This document shows positions 6,030 through 14,661 of a stretch of DNA of 64,000 nucleotides, in pieces. Location: NCBI GenBank assembly GCA_963578825.1, contig CAUZDW010000019.1, positions 1-64,000 of the forward strand, given 5' to 3'. The translations under genes and the position numbers were made by a program. The stretch comes from JAJDNS01 sp963578825 (GTDB lineage: Bacteria > Acidobacteriota > Vicinamibacteria > Fen-336). A model generated the notes under the pieces. That model made no database searches. It was not told where the DNA came from and saw only the letters and a list, made by a program, of their open reading frames with translations. Every line of letters starts with the position of its first letter. The first letter of the stretch is position 1.

Positions 6030-8468
6030 CTATTCCGCGTACCGCGCGACGCGGAAGCCCAGGTCGGCACGGGCCTTCTTTCCGGAGTCGCGGTAGCTCA
6101 GCCGCAGCTCGGTGACGGTGGCGTGCATCCAGCTCGCCCCCCGAATCACATGGTACTCGCCTTCTTGAGCGCCGGTCGGATCGGTCGCCACACGGCCCGG
6201 CACCGAAGGCGTGATGGCGTAGAAGTCGTTCGTCCATTCCGACACGTTGCCGCCGAGGTGGAAGAAGCCCGCCGAGTTTGCAGCCAGCCCTCGGACCGGT
6301 GCGGTGGCCGCATAGCCGTCGTCGTAGTCGGGCAAGGTGCGTCGCAGCACGTCGGCTGCGGCAGCGTCGCCGTAGTTGCCTGCGCCCGGTGGGATGGGAA
6401 ACGCCCGTCCCCAGGGATACCGAAGAGGCCCCTGGCCATCCGGATAGCGCGCCACCCGTTCCCACTCCGCTTCGGTTGGGAGACGGTATCCATTCGTGAG
6501 AGGCACCCGGGCCACGAGTGTGCCGCCACGGCTCTCGTACGCAGGTTGCAGCTTGTCCTTCCCGCTGAGCCAGTTGCAGTAGGCCGCGGCCTGCTCCCAG
6601 GTGACGCGGACCACGGGATACGAGTCGATGTTCAGGCTCAAGGTGCCGGTGCGTCCGGAGTCGTGACCGGACAGGAACTGGCGGAAGTGAGCGTTCGAGA
6701 CCTCGGTCGTTGCCACATAGAACGGTCGCACGAGCTCGACGTCGCGCAGAGGCTCGTTCGCCCGCCGCCCCGGGTCGCGCCGCGAGGCACCCATGCGGAT
6801 CTTCATGGCCTCGAAGAGGACCATGACCTGTCCTGCCGAGTTGGTGTACCGGGCGGGCATCGCGTCGCGGCGCGCCTGCTCCTGGCTCTTCAGCGTGACC
6901 TGCACGGTCTGAGTGGAGCCGGGCCGAGGGGTGATCGACTGCGTGTGCGGCAGGAACCCCTCCCGACGGATCTCGATGGTGTGAGGGAGCGCGATGAGCG
7001 ACAGGGTCTGATCGGCTCGACCTCGCGGCTTCCCGTCGACGATCAGCTCGGCGTCCGGTGGGCGCGCCTCGATCTTCACCTCCCCGAGCTGCGGGGTGAG
7101 TTGGAGCGTCTCCTCGTGCCGCTCACCAGGCGCGATCTCCACGTCCCGCACGGCGATGTCGTGTCCCGCTTTGGCCACACGCACCCGGAGCGTGCGACGT
7201 GGCGCCACGATCAGCTCCACCGGTGTCTCGCCGCGAAACTCCCCATCCACGGTCACTGCTCCGCCCGGGGGATCGCTGGCGAGCACGAGGGTCGCGTCCG
7301 CCAGGACCAGGCGAACCGTCGGCACGGTGAGCGGCCGGCCGGCCGTGACCGTGAAGCGTCGCGTCGCGGGCTTGTACTCGTTCAGGGAGAACGCCACCGC
7401 CCGCCGTCCCGCGCTCACCGGGAGGGTGAGGGGGGTGGAGCCGAGGCGGCGCCCGTCGACGCGCACACTGGCGCCAGGGGGAACGGTCTGGAAAGTCACC
7501 GGTGCGCTGTTGGCCAGCAACTCCACCTCGAGACGCTGCTCGACCCCACGGCCCTCGATCTCGAGGCTCGTGCGGAACTCGACGTAGCCCTCCGCCTGCA
7601 CGACGATCTCGCGCTCCCCCGCCGGCACCGACACGGCGCCGAAGGGAGTGGTCCCGACGGACGTGCCGTCCACGATCACGTCGGCGCCCTCGACCCCATC
7701 CACGTCCACGATCAGGCGGCCCGGCAGGCGCACGAGGGTGTACTCCAGCGTTTGGGTGGAGGAGTCGGTGATCTCCACCGGGACCTCGAGCCGGTGGTGC
7801 CCTTCCTTCTCCGCAACGAGGGTGTAGGAGCCCGACCGGGCCAGGAACCGGGAGCCGAAGGGCACGGTGGGCGGGAAGCCCTCGAGGGCGACGTGGTCGG
7901 GCTCGGGATCGATCGATACGGTGACCGAGCGGGCCGTGGCGATGAAGAACACCACGAGCGCGACCAGCGCAACGACCGACCAGACGAGAAAGCGCCTCAG
8001 GCCCTGCCGGAGCAAGCTCGGCTCCGACGACTCCATGAGCCCGGGTGTGAAGGCGATCGGTGTGACGGCGCGCCCGGGGGCGTCGTCTCTCTCCCGGGGA
8101 GGGGACTCGCGGGGCGGGGGCACGAGGACCACCGGGGGCACGGTGGGATTGACGTCCCCGAGCCGCTCGACACGGAGAGAGACGCTGTCCCCCGCCAACC
8201 GGGCCTCGAGCTGGATCGAGCCGACGCGCAGGACGTCCCCGTCGCGAAGCCAGTGGGACGCGGCGAGCCGCGCGCCATTGCAAAGGATCCCGGCCCCGGC
8301 GGTCGGCTGAACGAAGACCTCGCCCTCGCCGAGACCAAGCCACGCGACGGGTGCCGTTGAACCGGGGACCTCGACCGCCGACTCCGGACCCCCGATCGCG
8401 ATGGGAAAGTCCGCCTCTTCGAGGTGCTTCGTTCGGCTGCCATCGTCGACGCGGAGGGTGACGCTCAG
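6030..8468 (-). CDS. FHA - TM - PEGA repeats - FGE-sulfatase-fold protein
   Basis: About 812 residues if translation begins at the CTG at 8468. The N-terminal ~95 residues form an FHA-like domain (LSVTLRVDDGSRT... to LRDGDVLRVGSIQLEARL). A membrane helix follows at about 160-178, then several PEGA-type surface repeats (PPGASVRVDGRRLGSTP, DPPGGAVTVDGEFRGETP and relatives). A formylglycine-generating-enzyme-like fold fills about 538-812 (GYRLPTEAEWERVAR, GGNVSEWTND, IRGASW, LGFRVARYAE). The active-site cysteines of true FGE are absent at the C-terminus, so this is probably a binding domain. No ATG, GTG or TTG lies in frame before residue 91. CTG 8468 overlaps the kinase TGA as CTGA and has AGGAGG just upstream. 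Confidence 0.82.
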   Translation of the reverse strand: MSVTLRVDDGSRTKHLEEADFPIAIGGPESAVEVPGSTAPVAWLGLGEGEVFVQPTAGAGILCNGARLAASHWLRDGDVLRVGSIQLEARLAGDSVSLRVERLGDVNPTVPPVVLVPPPRESPPRERDDAPGRAVTPIAFTPGLMESSEPSLLRQGLRRFLVWSVVALVALVVFFIATARSVTVSIDPEPDHVALEGFPPTVPFGSRFLARSGSYTLVAEKEGHHRLEVPVEITDSSTQTLEYTLVRLPGRLIVDVDGVEGADVIVDGTSVGTTPFGAVSVPAGEREIVVQAEGYVEFRTSLEIEGRGVEQRLEVELLANSAPVTFQTVPPGASVRVDGRRLGSTPLTLPVSAGRRAVAFSLNEYKPATRRFTVTAGRPLTVPTVRLVLADATLVLASDPPGGAVTVDGEFRGETPVELIVAPRRTLRVRVAKAGHDIAVRDVEIAPGERHEETLQLTPQLGEVKIEARPPDAELIVDGKPRGRADQTLSLIALPHTIEIRREGFLPHTQSITPRPGSTQTVQVTLKSQEQARRDAMPARYTNSAGQVMVLFEAMKIRMGASRRDPGRRANEPLRDVELVRPFYVATTEVSNAHFRQFLSGHDSGRTGTLSLNIDSYPVVRVTWEQAAAYCNWLSGKDKLQPAYESRGGTLVARVPLTNGYRLPTEAEWERVARYPDGQGPLRYPWGRAFPIPPGAGNYGDAAAADVLRRTLPDYDDGYAATAPVRGLAANSAGFFHLGGNVSEWTNDFYAITPSVPGRVATDPTGAQEGEYHVIRGASWMHATVTELRLSYRDSGKKARADLGFRVARYAE

Positions 8469-10480
8469 ATCTCCTCCTCGCAGCGCACGACGAGCGGCGG
8501 CGGCGGGCCACTCGGCTCGACCACCAGCTGCCGCCGCACGTCGCGATAGCCGCTCCGCTTGCCGACCACGGTGTAGGTGCCCGGGCGCAGCTCGAGTGTC
8601 TTGCGCGCGAACACGCCCAGACGACCCACCTTGTGTACCACGACCTCGGTCTCGCCGTCCGATTCCAGCACGACGGGCACGGAGACGGTGACCTCGTCGA
8701 GGGCCCGCTCGAGCGAGGCGATCTGCTGGCTATGTCGTGACCCGGGCGCCTCCACCTCGTGGGCCTGCTGAAGCAGCAACTCCGCCTCACGAGCCACCGC
8801 GTCGGTGGCGAGGCGAAGCGGGTGGGCAATGTGGAAGTCGAGCTTCGCCGCGAGCTCGGCCCGGGACGCGGCGCGGGTGCGGCCTTCCAGAGCGAAGGTG
8901 ACCGCTGGATCGAGCCTCAAGGCCACTTCGTATTTGGCCACGGCACGGCGCCAGTCCTCCTTCGCCTCGAAGGCCCGGGCCGTCTCGCGCTGCTGGGCCA
9001 GGGCAGCCGTACGCTCGCCCTGCTCGACCCGCCGCCGGGCATCGGCGACCGCTGGGGACCCAGGCTCGAGGGCGGCGGCGCGTGCAAAACCCTGCCGAGC
9101 CGCCGGCCAGTCCTCACGCTCCAGGGCAGCCTGAGCCGTGGACATGGCCGCGCCGAACTCCTCGGCGCGCCGCCGGGCTTCTGCCGCCGCCGGGTCCTCC
9201 CTGGGCGGCTCGAGCGGTCGCGGTTCGGGCCTGGGCGTCGCCCGCTCCGGAGGCACGGAGATAGGCGTGGCCTCGGCCGGCGGAGGCGAGGCTTCGGGTG
9301 CCGGCGCGGGCTCCGCGACGGGGGTGGCGTCCGGCGTGGCCTCCGCTTCGACCTCGGCAGACGACTCATCGGGAACGCTCTCCGACGACGACGGATCGGG
9401 CGCTGCGGCCCAACGCGGGAGCACCAGCACGACGAAGACCGCAGCAAGCCCGAGAGCACCCAGCAACAGGGTCGGCCCGAGGGGACGGAAGGGGGCGGGC
9501 TCGAGACGTTGCGAGACGACCGGACGGGCGGGTCGAGCAGGTGTCGGTGCGACCACATCGGCCACGCGGGGCAGCGGCTGCAGGCGCACGTCCGGGGTCA
9601 CGGCAACGGCGACGGCTCGCGGGGGCGGGTCGAGCGGGCGGCCCTGCTCACGGGAATCGGTCGAAGGCGCGCCGGCAAGCTCGGTCTCGATCGTCCCCAG
9701 CGCAGCCTCGATCCGGCTCATGTCGCGGGGTCTCTCCCGGGGGTCCTTCGCGAGCATCGACGCGACCAGCGGGCGCAGCCCTTCCGGGACGGGGTGCGGT
9801 GTCTCGAAGGGCGGCGGAGCCACGGTGCGGATCTCCTCATCGCTCGCGCCGGCAGGGAAAGGCGGCTGGCCGGCAAGGAGCTCGTAGAGGAGCACGCCCA
9901 GGGAGTAGACGTCGTCTTCGGGCGCGGCGGGCGTTCCGTCCCTCTGCTGAGGGCTCATGCTGGCACGGGAGCCGCCGCCGTGGAGCGTCAGGCCCTCGTC
10001 GTCGACCGGCGACTCGACCGCCGCGATCCCGAAGTCGGCGAGGTGGGCGCGGCCCTCCTCATCGAGCAGCACGTTGGTGGGCTTCACGTCCCGGTGAACG
10101 ACGCCCATCGAGTGGAGATAGCCAAGCGCCGCGGCCACCTCCCGTCCGAGCCGGACGACCTGGAGCGGCGTTGCGCCACGCAAGCGGCCGGCGTCTCCGC
10201 CTTTCATGTGGCGGAGGAGAACGGCGCTGCCGTGGGGTCCGCGCTCGAAGCCGTAGACCGGCACGATGCCAGGGTGCTTCAGCTTCCGGACCAGCCGCGC
10301 CTCGCGCCGCAGGAGCGCCACCCGGTCTTCGGAGGCGTCGGCGCGGAGGATCTTGGCGACGACGTCTTCATCGCGGCGCGCGTCGCGGGCGACCCATGCC
10401 TCGCCCATGCCACCGCGGCCGAGACGGGCGATCAGCTTCAGGTGCGGGAGGAACTCGAGTCCGGGCTCCAATCGGATCAT
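8465..10480 (-). CDS. membrane Ser/Thr protein kinase (PknB-like)
   Basis: 671 residues. The kinase domain (about 12-280) has every key element: glycine loop GRGGMGEAW, lysine 43 in VAKIL, glutamate 60, the catalytic HRDVKPTN from 129 and DFG at 149-151. A juxtamembrane proline-rich region, a membrane helix (ALGLAAVFVVLVLP), an alanine-rich helical region with TPR-like pairs and a C-terminal PEGA-like domain follow. It would phosphorylate Ser/Thr residues in the cytoplasm while sensing the cell surface. Two FHA proteins lie in the same operon. Its stop overlaps the probable CTG start of the next gene. Confidence 0.92.
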   Translation of the reverse strand: MIRLEPGLEFLPHLKLIARLGRGGMGEAWVARDARRDEDVVAKILRADASEDRVALLRREARLVRKLKHPGIVPVYGFERGPHGSAVLLRHMKGGDAGRLRGATPLQVVRLGREVAAALGYLHSMGVVHRDVKPTNVLLDEEGRAHLADFGIAAVESPVDDEGLTLHGGGSRASMSPQQRDGTPAAPEDDVYSLGVLLYELLAGQPPFPAGASDEEIRTVAPPPFETPHPVPEGLRPLVASMLAKDPRERPRDMSRIEAALGTIETELAGAPSTDSREQGRPLDPPPRAVAVAVTPDVRLQPLPRVADVVAPTPARPARPVVSQRLEPAPFRPLGPTLLLGALGLAAVFVVLVLPRWAAAPDPSSSESVPDESSAEVEAEATPDATPVAEPAPAPEASPPPAEATPISVPPERATPRPEPRPLEPPREDPAAAEARRRAEEFGAAMSTAQAALEREDWPAARQGFARAAALEPGSPAVADARRRVEQGERTAALAQQRETARAFEAKEDWRRAVAKYEVALRLDPAVTFALEGRTRAASRAELAAKLDFHIAHPLRLATDAVAREAELLLQQAHEVEAPGSRHSQQIASLERALDEVTVSVPVVLESDGETEVVVHKVGRLGVFARKTLELRPGTYTVVGKRSGYRDVRRQLVVEPSGPPPPLVVRCEEEI

Positions 10481-10502
10481 CTGACCTGGAGCGTACCGGT
10501 TT

Positions 10503-11843
10503 TCAGGGGTGGGAGGGCGGAGACCCAGCGGCGGGCATCACGAGCACCGGCTCGGCAGAGCCTGGTGGGATCGCGGCGGCCTCGGACCACGTGAGAGCCG
10601 CCTCTGCCGGCGGCGCGTGCGCCTCGGTCACGTTGATGTCGACCGGGAGGGCAACGTCGGCGACCGCAATCTCCCTGAGCAGCGTCCTCCACTGCTGGAA
10701 CTGCTCCTCGGCTGAGCCTTTGAGACCAACGATCCGGCCGTCCACGTCGACCACCAGCTCGGAGACGTCCGCTCCGAAGGACTCGGCGAGCTCCTCCAGG
10801 GCGGCCTTGTGGATCTGGGAGTCGGCCGAGTCCTGGAAGCCCTTCTGAGTCAGCGCCGCGCCTCCGATCATCGCGATGGTCTTGGCGTCGGCGGCGCCTC
10901 GGCTGCTGGCCGGCACGAAGAGGCCGGCGGCGATGAGGCCGATGCCGAGGATCTTCTTCCACTTTGCCGACTTGTTGAGCGAGTCGTAAGCGGCCTGCTC
11001 GATGTAGCTGTTCGCACGCCAATCGTCATAGGGCTGTTCCATGCGGGCGTAGAAATCGGAGTAGTACTCGTTCAGCGTGTCGACGAACATGTCGTCCCGC
11101 TCGCGAATGAGCTCGAGGCGGAGAAGCATCGGGTCCCCGTCGGCGGGCAGCGCGCGCACGTCGTATCGGCCCTTGTGGTCCGTCCTCAGATACTGGGCGA
11201 AGGCATCGGGCGCAAACTTCGTGGCGAACCGGAGGCTGGCCACCTTGCGGATGCGCGCCAGATCCTTCTTCTTCCGCTTTGAGCGGGCCTTCACCAGGTC
11301 GTTGGCGATCCGGTTGTAGAGGCCCTGGAAGGGATCGAGGCCGTCCACCGTCTCGACGGCGTACAAGAGCATTCGAGCCTTGCCCTCGTAATCCCTGTCG
11401 AACCACTTCTTCCCCGTGGAATCCCAGGCGACAATCCTGAGGCTCAGCGACTTGCCGTTCGAGCGCTCGATCTTGCCCACGATGTTGAGCTCGGCCCAGG
11501 CCGCACCACCGGGGACGACCCTCACGGCACCCCACTGCCCGGTGGACTGCAGTGTGTCGCGAAGGTGAATCGGGATGTAGCGGGCCTCGGCCTTGCGAAC
11601 CGTGGGCTGGATTCCCTTCTCGAGCAACGTCTCCCGGTCGTAGTCGTCGATGCTCGGCGAGAGAAGGTCGATGGCGATATCGAGACGCTGCTCCTCCGGG
11701 ATCTCGCCGGTGGGCAGGATCGCCTCCTCGTACCTGTTGCCGGCTTGCGCCAGAGTGCCCGGCCCCAGACCCATGAGGACCGCCAGGGTCAGGGTGAGCG
11801 TCTTGCGTCCGCGTCCCCCGTTCATCGCTCGCCCCCCACTCAT
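10503..11843 (-). CDS. exported protein of unknown function, vWA/kinase operon
   Basis: 446 residues from the ATG that overlaps the preceding stop (ATGA); an ATG six codons later (11825) with a G-rich site upstream is equally possible. A signal peptide (TLTLTLAVLMGLGPGTLAQA) precedes a domain with the segment RYIPIHLRDTLQSTGQWGAVRVVPG, which recalls lipoprotein domains that modulate secretion or peptidoglycan complexes. A glycine/alanine hydrophobic segment lies near two thirds of the length (ILGIGLIAAGLFVP). I recognise no family with confidence. It sits second in the nine-gene operon and is probably periplasmic or outer-membrane associated. Confidence 0.7.
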   Translation of the reverse strand: MSGGRAMNGGRGRKTLTLTLAVLMGLGPGTLAQAGNRYEEAILPTGEIPEEQRLDIAIDLLSPSIDDYDRETLLEKGIQPTVRKAEARYIPIHLRDTLQSTGQWGAVRVVPGGAAWAELNIVGKIERSNGKSLSLRIVAWDSTGKKWFDRDYEGKARMLLYAVETVDGLDPFQGLYNRIANDLVKARSKRKKKDLARIRKVASLRFATKFAPDAFAQYLRTDHKGRYDVRALPADGDPMLLRLELIRERDDMFVDTLNEYYSDFYARMEQPYDDWRANSYIEQAAYDSLNKSAKWKKILGIGLIAAGLFVPASSRGAADAKTIAMIGGAALTQKGFQDSADSQIHKAALEELAESFGADVSELVVDVDGRIVGLKGSAEEQFQQWRTLLREIAVADVALPVDINVTEAHAPPAEAALTWSEAAAIPPGSAEPVLVMPAAGSPPSHP

Positions 11844-12967
11844 GAGCCGCCCGAGCTCCTCTTGTATTCCCGGTACTCGTCCCAGAGCCTCTCGCGCAGG
11901 TCGGGGTCTTGTTCCTTCACGGCCGCCTCACGGAGCTGCCTCGCAACGATGTCGTCCCCGCGCCCGTCGCCGACATCCGGCGGCACCCGCGGGTCGGTCC
12001 CGCCCTCCTGACCTGCAGCCCCGCCGGCCGAACGGCTGTCGCCCTCGGGCCCTCCCTCACCGCGGGAGTTGTCGTTCGAGCCACCGCCTGTCTCACCCTC
12101 GCTGCCCGACCCCGCGCGCTCACCCTGCATTCCGGCGCCACCGGAGCCGCCCGCTTGACCCGGATCCTCGCGACCCTGAACGGGATCCTGTCGCTGCTTC
12201 TCCTCGAGATCCTGCTGTTGCTCCAGCAGCATCTCGTCGAACTCGCCCAGGGCGACGCGGAGCCGCCCGTCCAGGGCGGCACGCTGCTCTTCCGGCGTCA
12301 TGGCTCCGCCACCGGCTTCGGCGGTCTGTCCACCTCCGGGCGGGGTCCCACCCGAGCCAGAAGAGCCGCCGGCCCTCTGGGCGCCCGGACCCCCGCCGGC
12401 GTTGCCGGCAGTCGGCGCGCTTGCCTGAGAGGCACCTCGGCTCGCACCAGAGGGAGCGGCCTCGCCATCGCTTCTCTCCGAGCCAGCGGCACCACCCGTC
12501 GAGGCCGTCTGCCCCGACGGCGCTTCCGTACCTTCGGCGCCGCTTGTCCCGCTTGTCCCGGCGGAGCCGGGAGCGGAGCCGGGGCTCGACCCTTCCGCGG
12601 ACTGAGTCTCGCCCGCGCCTTCCGCCTCCGCTTCGCCGCCTTCGGATCCGGCCTGGCTGCCCTCCGAACCCGCATCCTCGGACGGTGATTCGGAGCCCTG
12701 CCCCGCGCCGGCGCGCTCCGCGGTCTGCGTCTCCGACGGCGCCTCGCTCTCGGGCTGCGACTCAGAGGACTGGGGCGACGGCGGAGTCGGTGTCTGCGGC
12801 GTCGGCAGTGTCGGTGTCTGCGGTGTCTGCGGTGTCGGCGGTGAGGTCGTCGGCGGTGTCGGCGGCTGGGGTGGAGACTGCTGGGACGACTGCTGCTGGG
12901 TCGCGCAGGCCGACGCGAGCAAACCGAGGCTCGCCAATGCCACGACCGCCATCCAACGTCCTCGCAT
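11840..12967 (-). CDS. low-complexity Pro/Ser/Gly-rich lipoprotein
   Basis: About 375 residues from the ATG at 12967. A lipoprotein signal peptide ends at the lipobox LLASAC. A PT-rich stretch follows (PTPQTPQTP-like units from imperfect 9-bp DNA repeats at about 12784-12870), then a long serine/glycine/glutamate/alanine-rich disordered region. A short charged C-terminal part (LWDEYREYKRSSGGS) may be ordered. It is the first gene of the operon, so transcription of the vWA/channel cluster probably begins in 12968-13227. Function unknown; likely a flexible envelope tether. Confidence 0.72.
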   Translation of the reverse strand: MRGRWMAVVALASLGLLASACATQQQSSQQSPPQPPTPPTTSPPTPQTPQTPTLPTPQTPTPPSPQSSESQPESEAPSETQTAERAGAGQGSESPSEDAGSEGSQAGSEGGEAEAEGAGETQSAEGSSPGSAPGSAGTSGTSGAEGTEAPSGQTASTGGAAGSERSDGEAAPSGASRGASQASAPTAGNAGGGPGAQRAGGSSGSGGTPPGGGQTAEAGGGAMTPEEQRAALDGRLRVALGEFDEMLLEQQQDLEEKQRQDPVQGREDPGQAGGSGGAGMQGERAGSGSEGETGGGSNDNSRGEGGPEGDSRSAGGAAGQEGGTDPRVPPDVGDGRGDDIVARQLREAAVKEQDPDLRERLWDEYREYKRSSGGS

Positions 12968-13072
12968 GGTCACCTTCAGCACAACCCCACTCTGCTCCGA
13001 CGCTAACATCTAAGCAACGCCCGTGCCACCGTCCTTCATCAAGGAGATGTAAGGCGGCCTCCAAGGTCTTCA

Positions 13073-13090
13073 CCAATAAAGCTTTATTGG
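13073..13090. promoter_or_regulatory. 18-nt AT-rich perfect palindrome, operator-like
   Basis: CCAATAAAGCTTTATTGG is perfectly symmetric and conspicuously AT-rich against the GC-rich background. It lies between the divergent vWA-operon lipoprotein (start 12967) and the SUI1 gene (start 13228), so a dimeric regulator bound here could control either. Palindromes of this shape also precede some toxin-antitoxin genes, but none is intact here. Confidence 0.5.
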
Positions 13091-13227
13091 GGCATCGTGA
13101 GCCTCGAGTCGTGCCGGAGATCGGCTTCGTCCCCAACCGGTGACGCTGGCGTCCGCCACATGCCACAACACGTGCCTCTCGGGGCTGTTCTTGCGCTGGG
13201 GACACCGAAGAACTAGCCTCCCTCGAC

Positions 13228-13566
13228 GTGCCGAAGCGTCCGCCCAACACGCGCCTGATGTATTCGACCGGAGGCGAGGGGCCCCAGCCGCGCCAATCGG
13301 CCGAGGCATCCCGGGGCCCCAAGAAGCCGTCGCCCGGCATCCGCCTTCGCCTGGATCGGCGCGCTTCGGGGCGACTCGTCACCGTGGTCTCGGGCCTCCC
13401 GGGAACCAGGGCCGAAGTCACCGAGCTCGCACGCCGGCTGAAGTCCGCGTGCGGCACCGGCGGGACGGTCAAGGACGGCGTCCTCGAGCTTCAAGGAGAC
13501 CAGCGGGAACGGGTGGAGGCGGCCCTCACCGAGCAGGGGCTGCCTTCGAAGCGATCGGGTGGCTAG
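13228..13566 (+). CDS. yciH: SUI1/YciH-family translation initiation factor homologue
   Basis: 112 residues, GTG start. The N-terminal RLMYSTGG segment matches the bacterial YciH pattern. The SUI1 core follows: RASGRLVTVVSGLPG, then LARRLKSACGTGGTVKDGVLELQGDQRERV, the strongly conserved basic loop and final strand of the eIF1 fold. YciH proteins act on the small ribosomal subunit and affect start-site fidelity. The gene stands alone between a divergent operon and a convergent gene. Confidence 0.9.
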   Translation: MPKRPPNTRLMYSTGGEGPQPRQSAEASRGPKKPSPGIRLRLDRRASGRLVTVVSGLPGTRAEVTELARRLKSACGTGGTVKDGVLELQGDQRERVEAALTEQGLPSKRSGG

Positions 13567-13572
13567 GAGCGT

Positions 13573-14466
13573 CTAGAGGCGGATCCCGTTGACTGCGTCA
13601 GTGATCCGACCGTTGACCTTGAGAAGGATGTAGATCTCGCTGTTCGAGACGTCCTTGCGGAGCTTCGTGACGTAGCGGGCCGCGCGAGGTGCGTCTTCGA
13701 AGAGCGCCTTCTCCATCTCTCCCAGCAGAGCGTCGGCCTCCACCAGCCGGTGCTTCAGCTCCCGGAAACGGCGGTTCAGCTCGAGGAGCGTCCGACCGTC
13801 CCACTCGTCGCCCGGGAAGACCGGCGGGAAGTCCTTCATGACTTGATTTGCGTCCTTCGAGAAGTCCTCCACCAGCTCCCGAAGATCGCCGAGGTAGTCC
13901 CGCTCCAGCTGCGCGCGCAGGCCGTCGGGAGCGTGCTCCTCGAGACGGCGGAGCAGCTTCTCGGTCTGCTCATGCAGTACCCGGCGAATGTCTCCCAGGC
14001 CAAAGTGATCGCGGTCCAGTCGGTCCAGGCGCAGGACGTCGCGCCCCAGGTAGATCTTGTCCGTGTAGCGCGTCGGCAGGTCATCGGGCCGCAGGGTGTA
14101 GAGCTTCACCTCGAAGGCGTCCCGCAGCCCGACGAACCGCGCGATCAGCAGGTGATCGTTGACCGCGATGTGGTACGAGTTGGCCTCCAGCAGCGCCGAG
14201 TAGAGAGTGAGGCCGTACATGAGATACCGCTTGAGCTGCCCAATGAGATCCTGCTGCTGTGCGAGGATGCTCTCGAGCTGCGCGATCTCCTCGGGATCCG
14301 CAATGCCGGTGGTGATGTGCCGATACGAAGGGGTAATGAGGACACGGCATCGCGCAAAGAAGAACTCGAGGTACAGCTCCTCCAGGACGCGGCCCTGAAA
14401 GTGGTCGAGGTGGACCTCCGGGACGTCGAGCGAGGTCTCTCGCAGGATGTTGTTCAGGGACTGCAT
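13573..14466 (-). CDS. conserved-looking helical protein of unknown function
   Basis: 297 residues, cytoplasmic, mostly helical and charged, with no signal peptide or membrane helix. It opens MQSLNNILRETSLDVPEVHLDH and contains long heptad-like helices (EEIAQLESILAQQQDLIGQLKRYL; RLVEADALLGEMEKALFED). Codon use matches the surrounding genes and there is no overlapping frame of comparable quality, so it is a real gene. I do not recognise the family. It converges on the SUI1 gene with a 6-bp gap and diverges from transketolase, sharing the 195-bp spacer at 14467-14661. Confidence 0.75.
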   Translation of the reverse strand: MQSLNNILRETSLDVPEVHLDHFQGRVLEELYLEFFFARCRVLITPSYRHITTGIADPEEIAQLESILAQQQDLIGQLKRYLMYGLTLYSALLEANSYHIAVNDHLLIARFVGLRDAFEVKLYTLRPDDLPTRYTDKIYLGRDVLRLDRLDRDHFGLGDIRRVLHEQTEKLLRRLEEHAPDGLRAQLERDYLGDLRELVEDFSKDANQVMKDFPPVFPGDEWDGRTLLELNRRFRELKHRLVEADALLGEMEKALFEDAPRAARYVTKLRKDVSNSEIYILLKVNGRITDAVNGIRL

Positions 14467-14596
14467 GACCCGGCCTCCGTGATGCCGTCCGCTCCCGCGG
14501 CGTTTCGAGCCTACGCCCCAGTCAGGCGCGGCGTAAAGACAAATCGGCGTGGAGGAATCCCGTACCGCGCACCGAGAATGGTCCCCGGCTGGCGGA

Positions 14597-14602
14597 TATA
14601 AT
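14597..14602 (+). promoter_or_regulatory. putative -10 element for transketolase
   Basis: A perfect TATAAT about 60 bp upstream of the transketolase start, in the spacer between divergent genes. No good -35 hexamer is seen at 16-18 bp, so this is only a candidate promoter. Confidence 0.4.
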
Positions 14603-14661
14603 GCGCGGGCTGCCTGCCCTCCCGGAGGAGCCGATCAGCCTTCCTTTTTTCGGAGGAATCG

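Noticed and set aside
5964..8360. Plus-strand open frame of 798 codons
   Set aside because: It is antisense to the FHA-PEGA-FGE gene, has arginine/histidine/glycine-rich composition without domains and arises from high third-position GC on the coding strand.
12784..12870. Tandem DNA repeat as a separate element
   Set aside because: The 9-bp units encode the PT-rich linker of the lipoprotein and are explained by coding for it.
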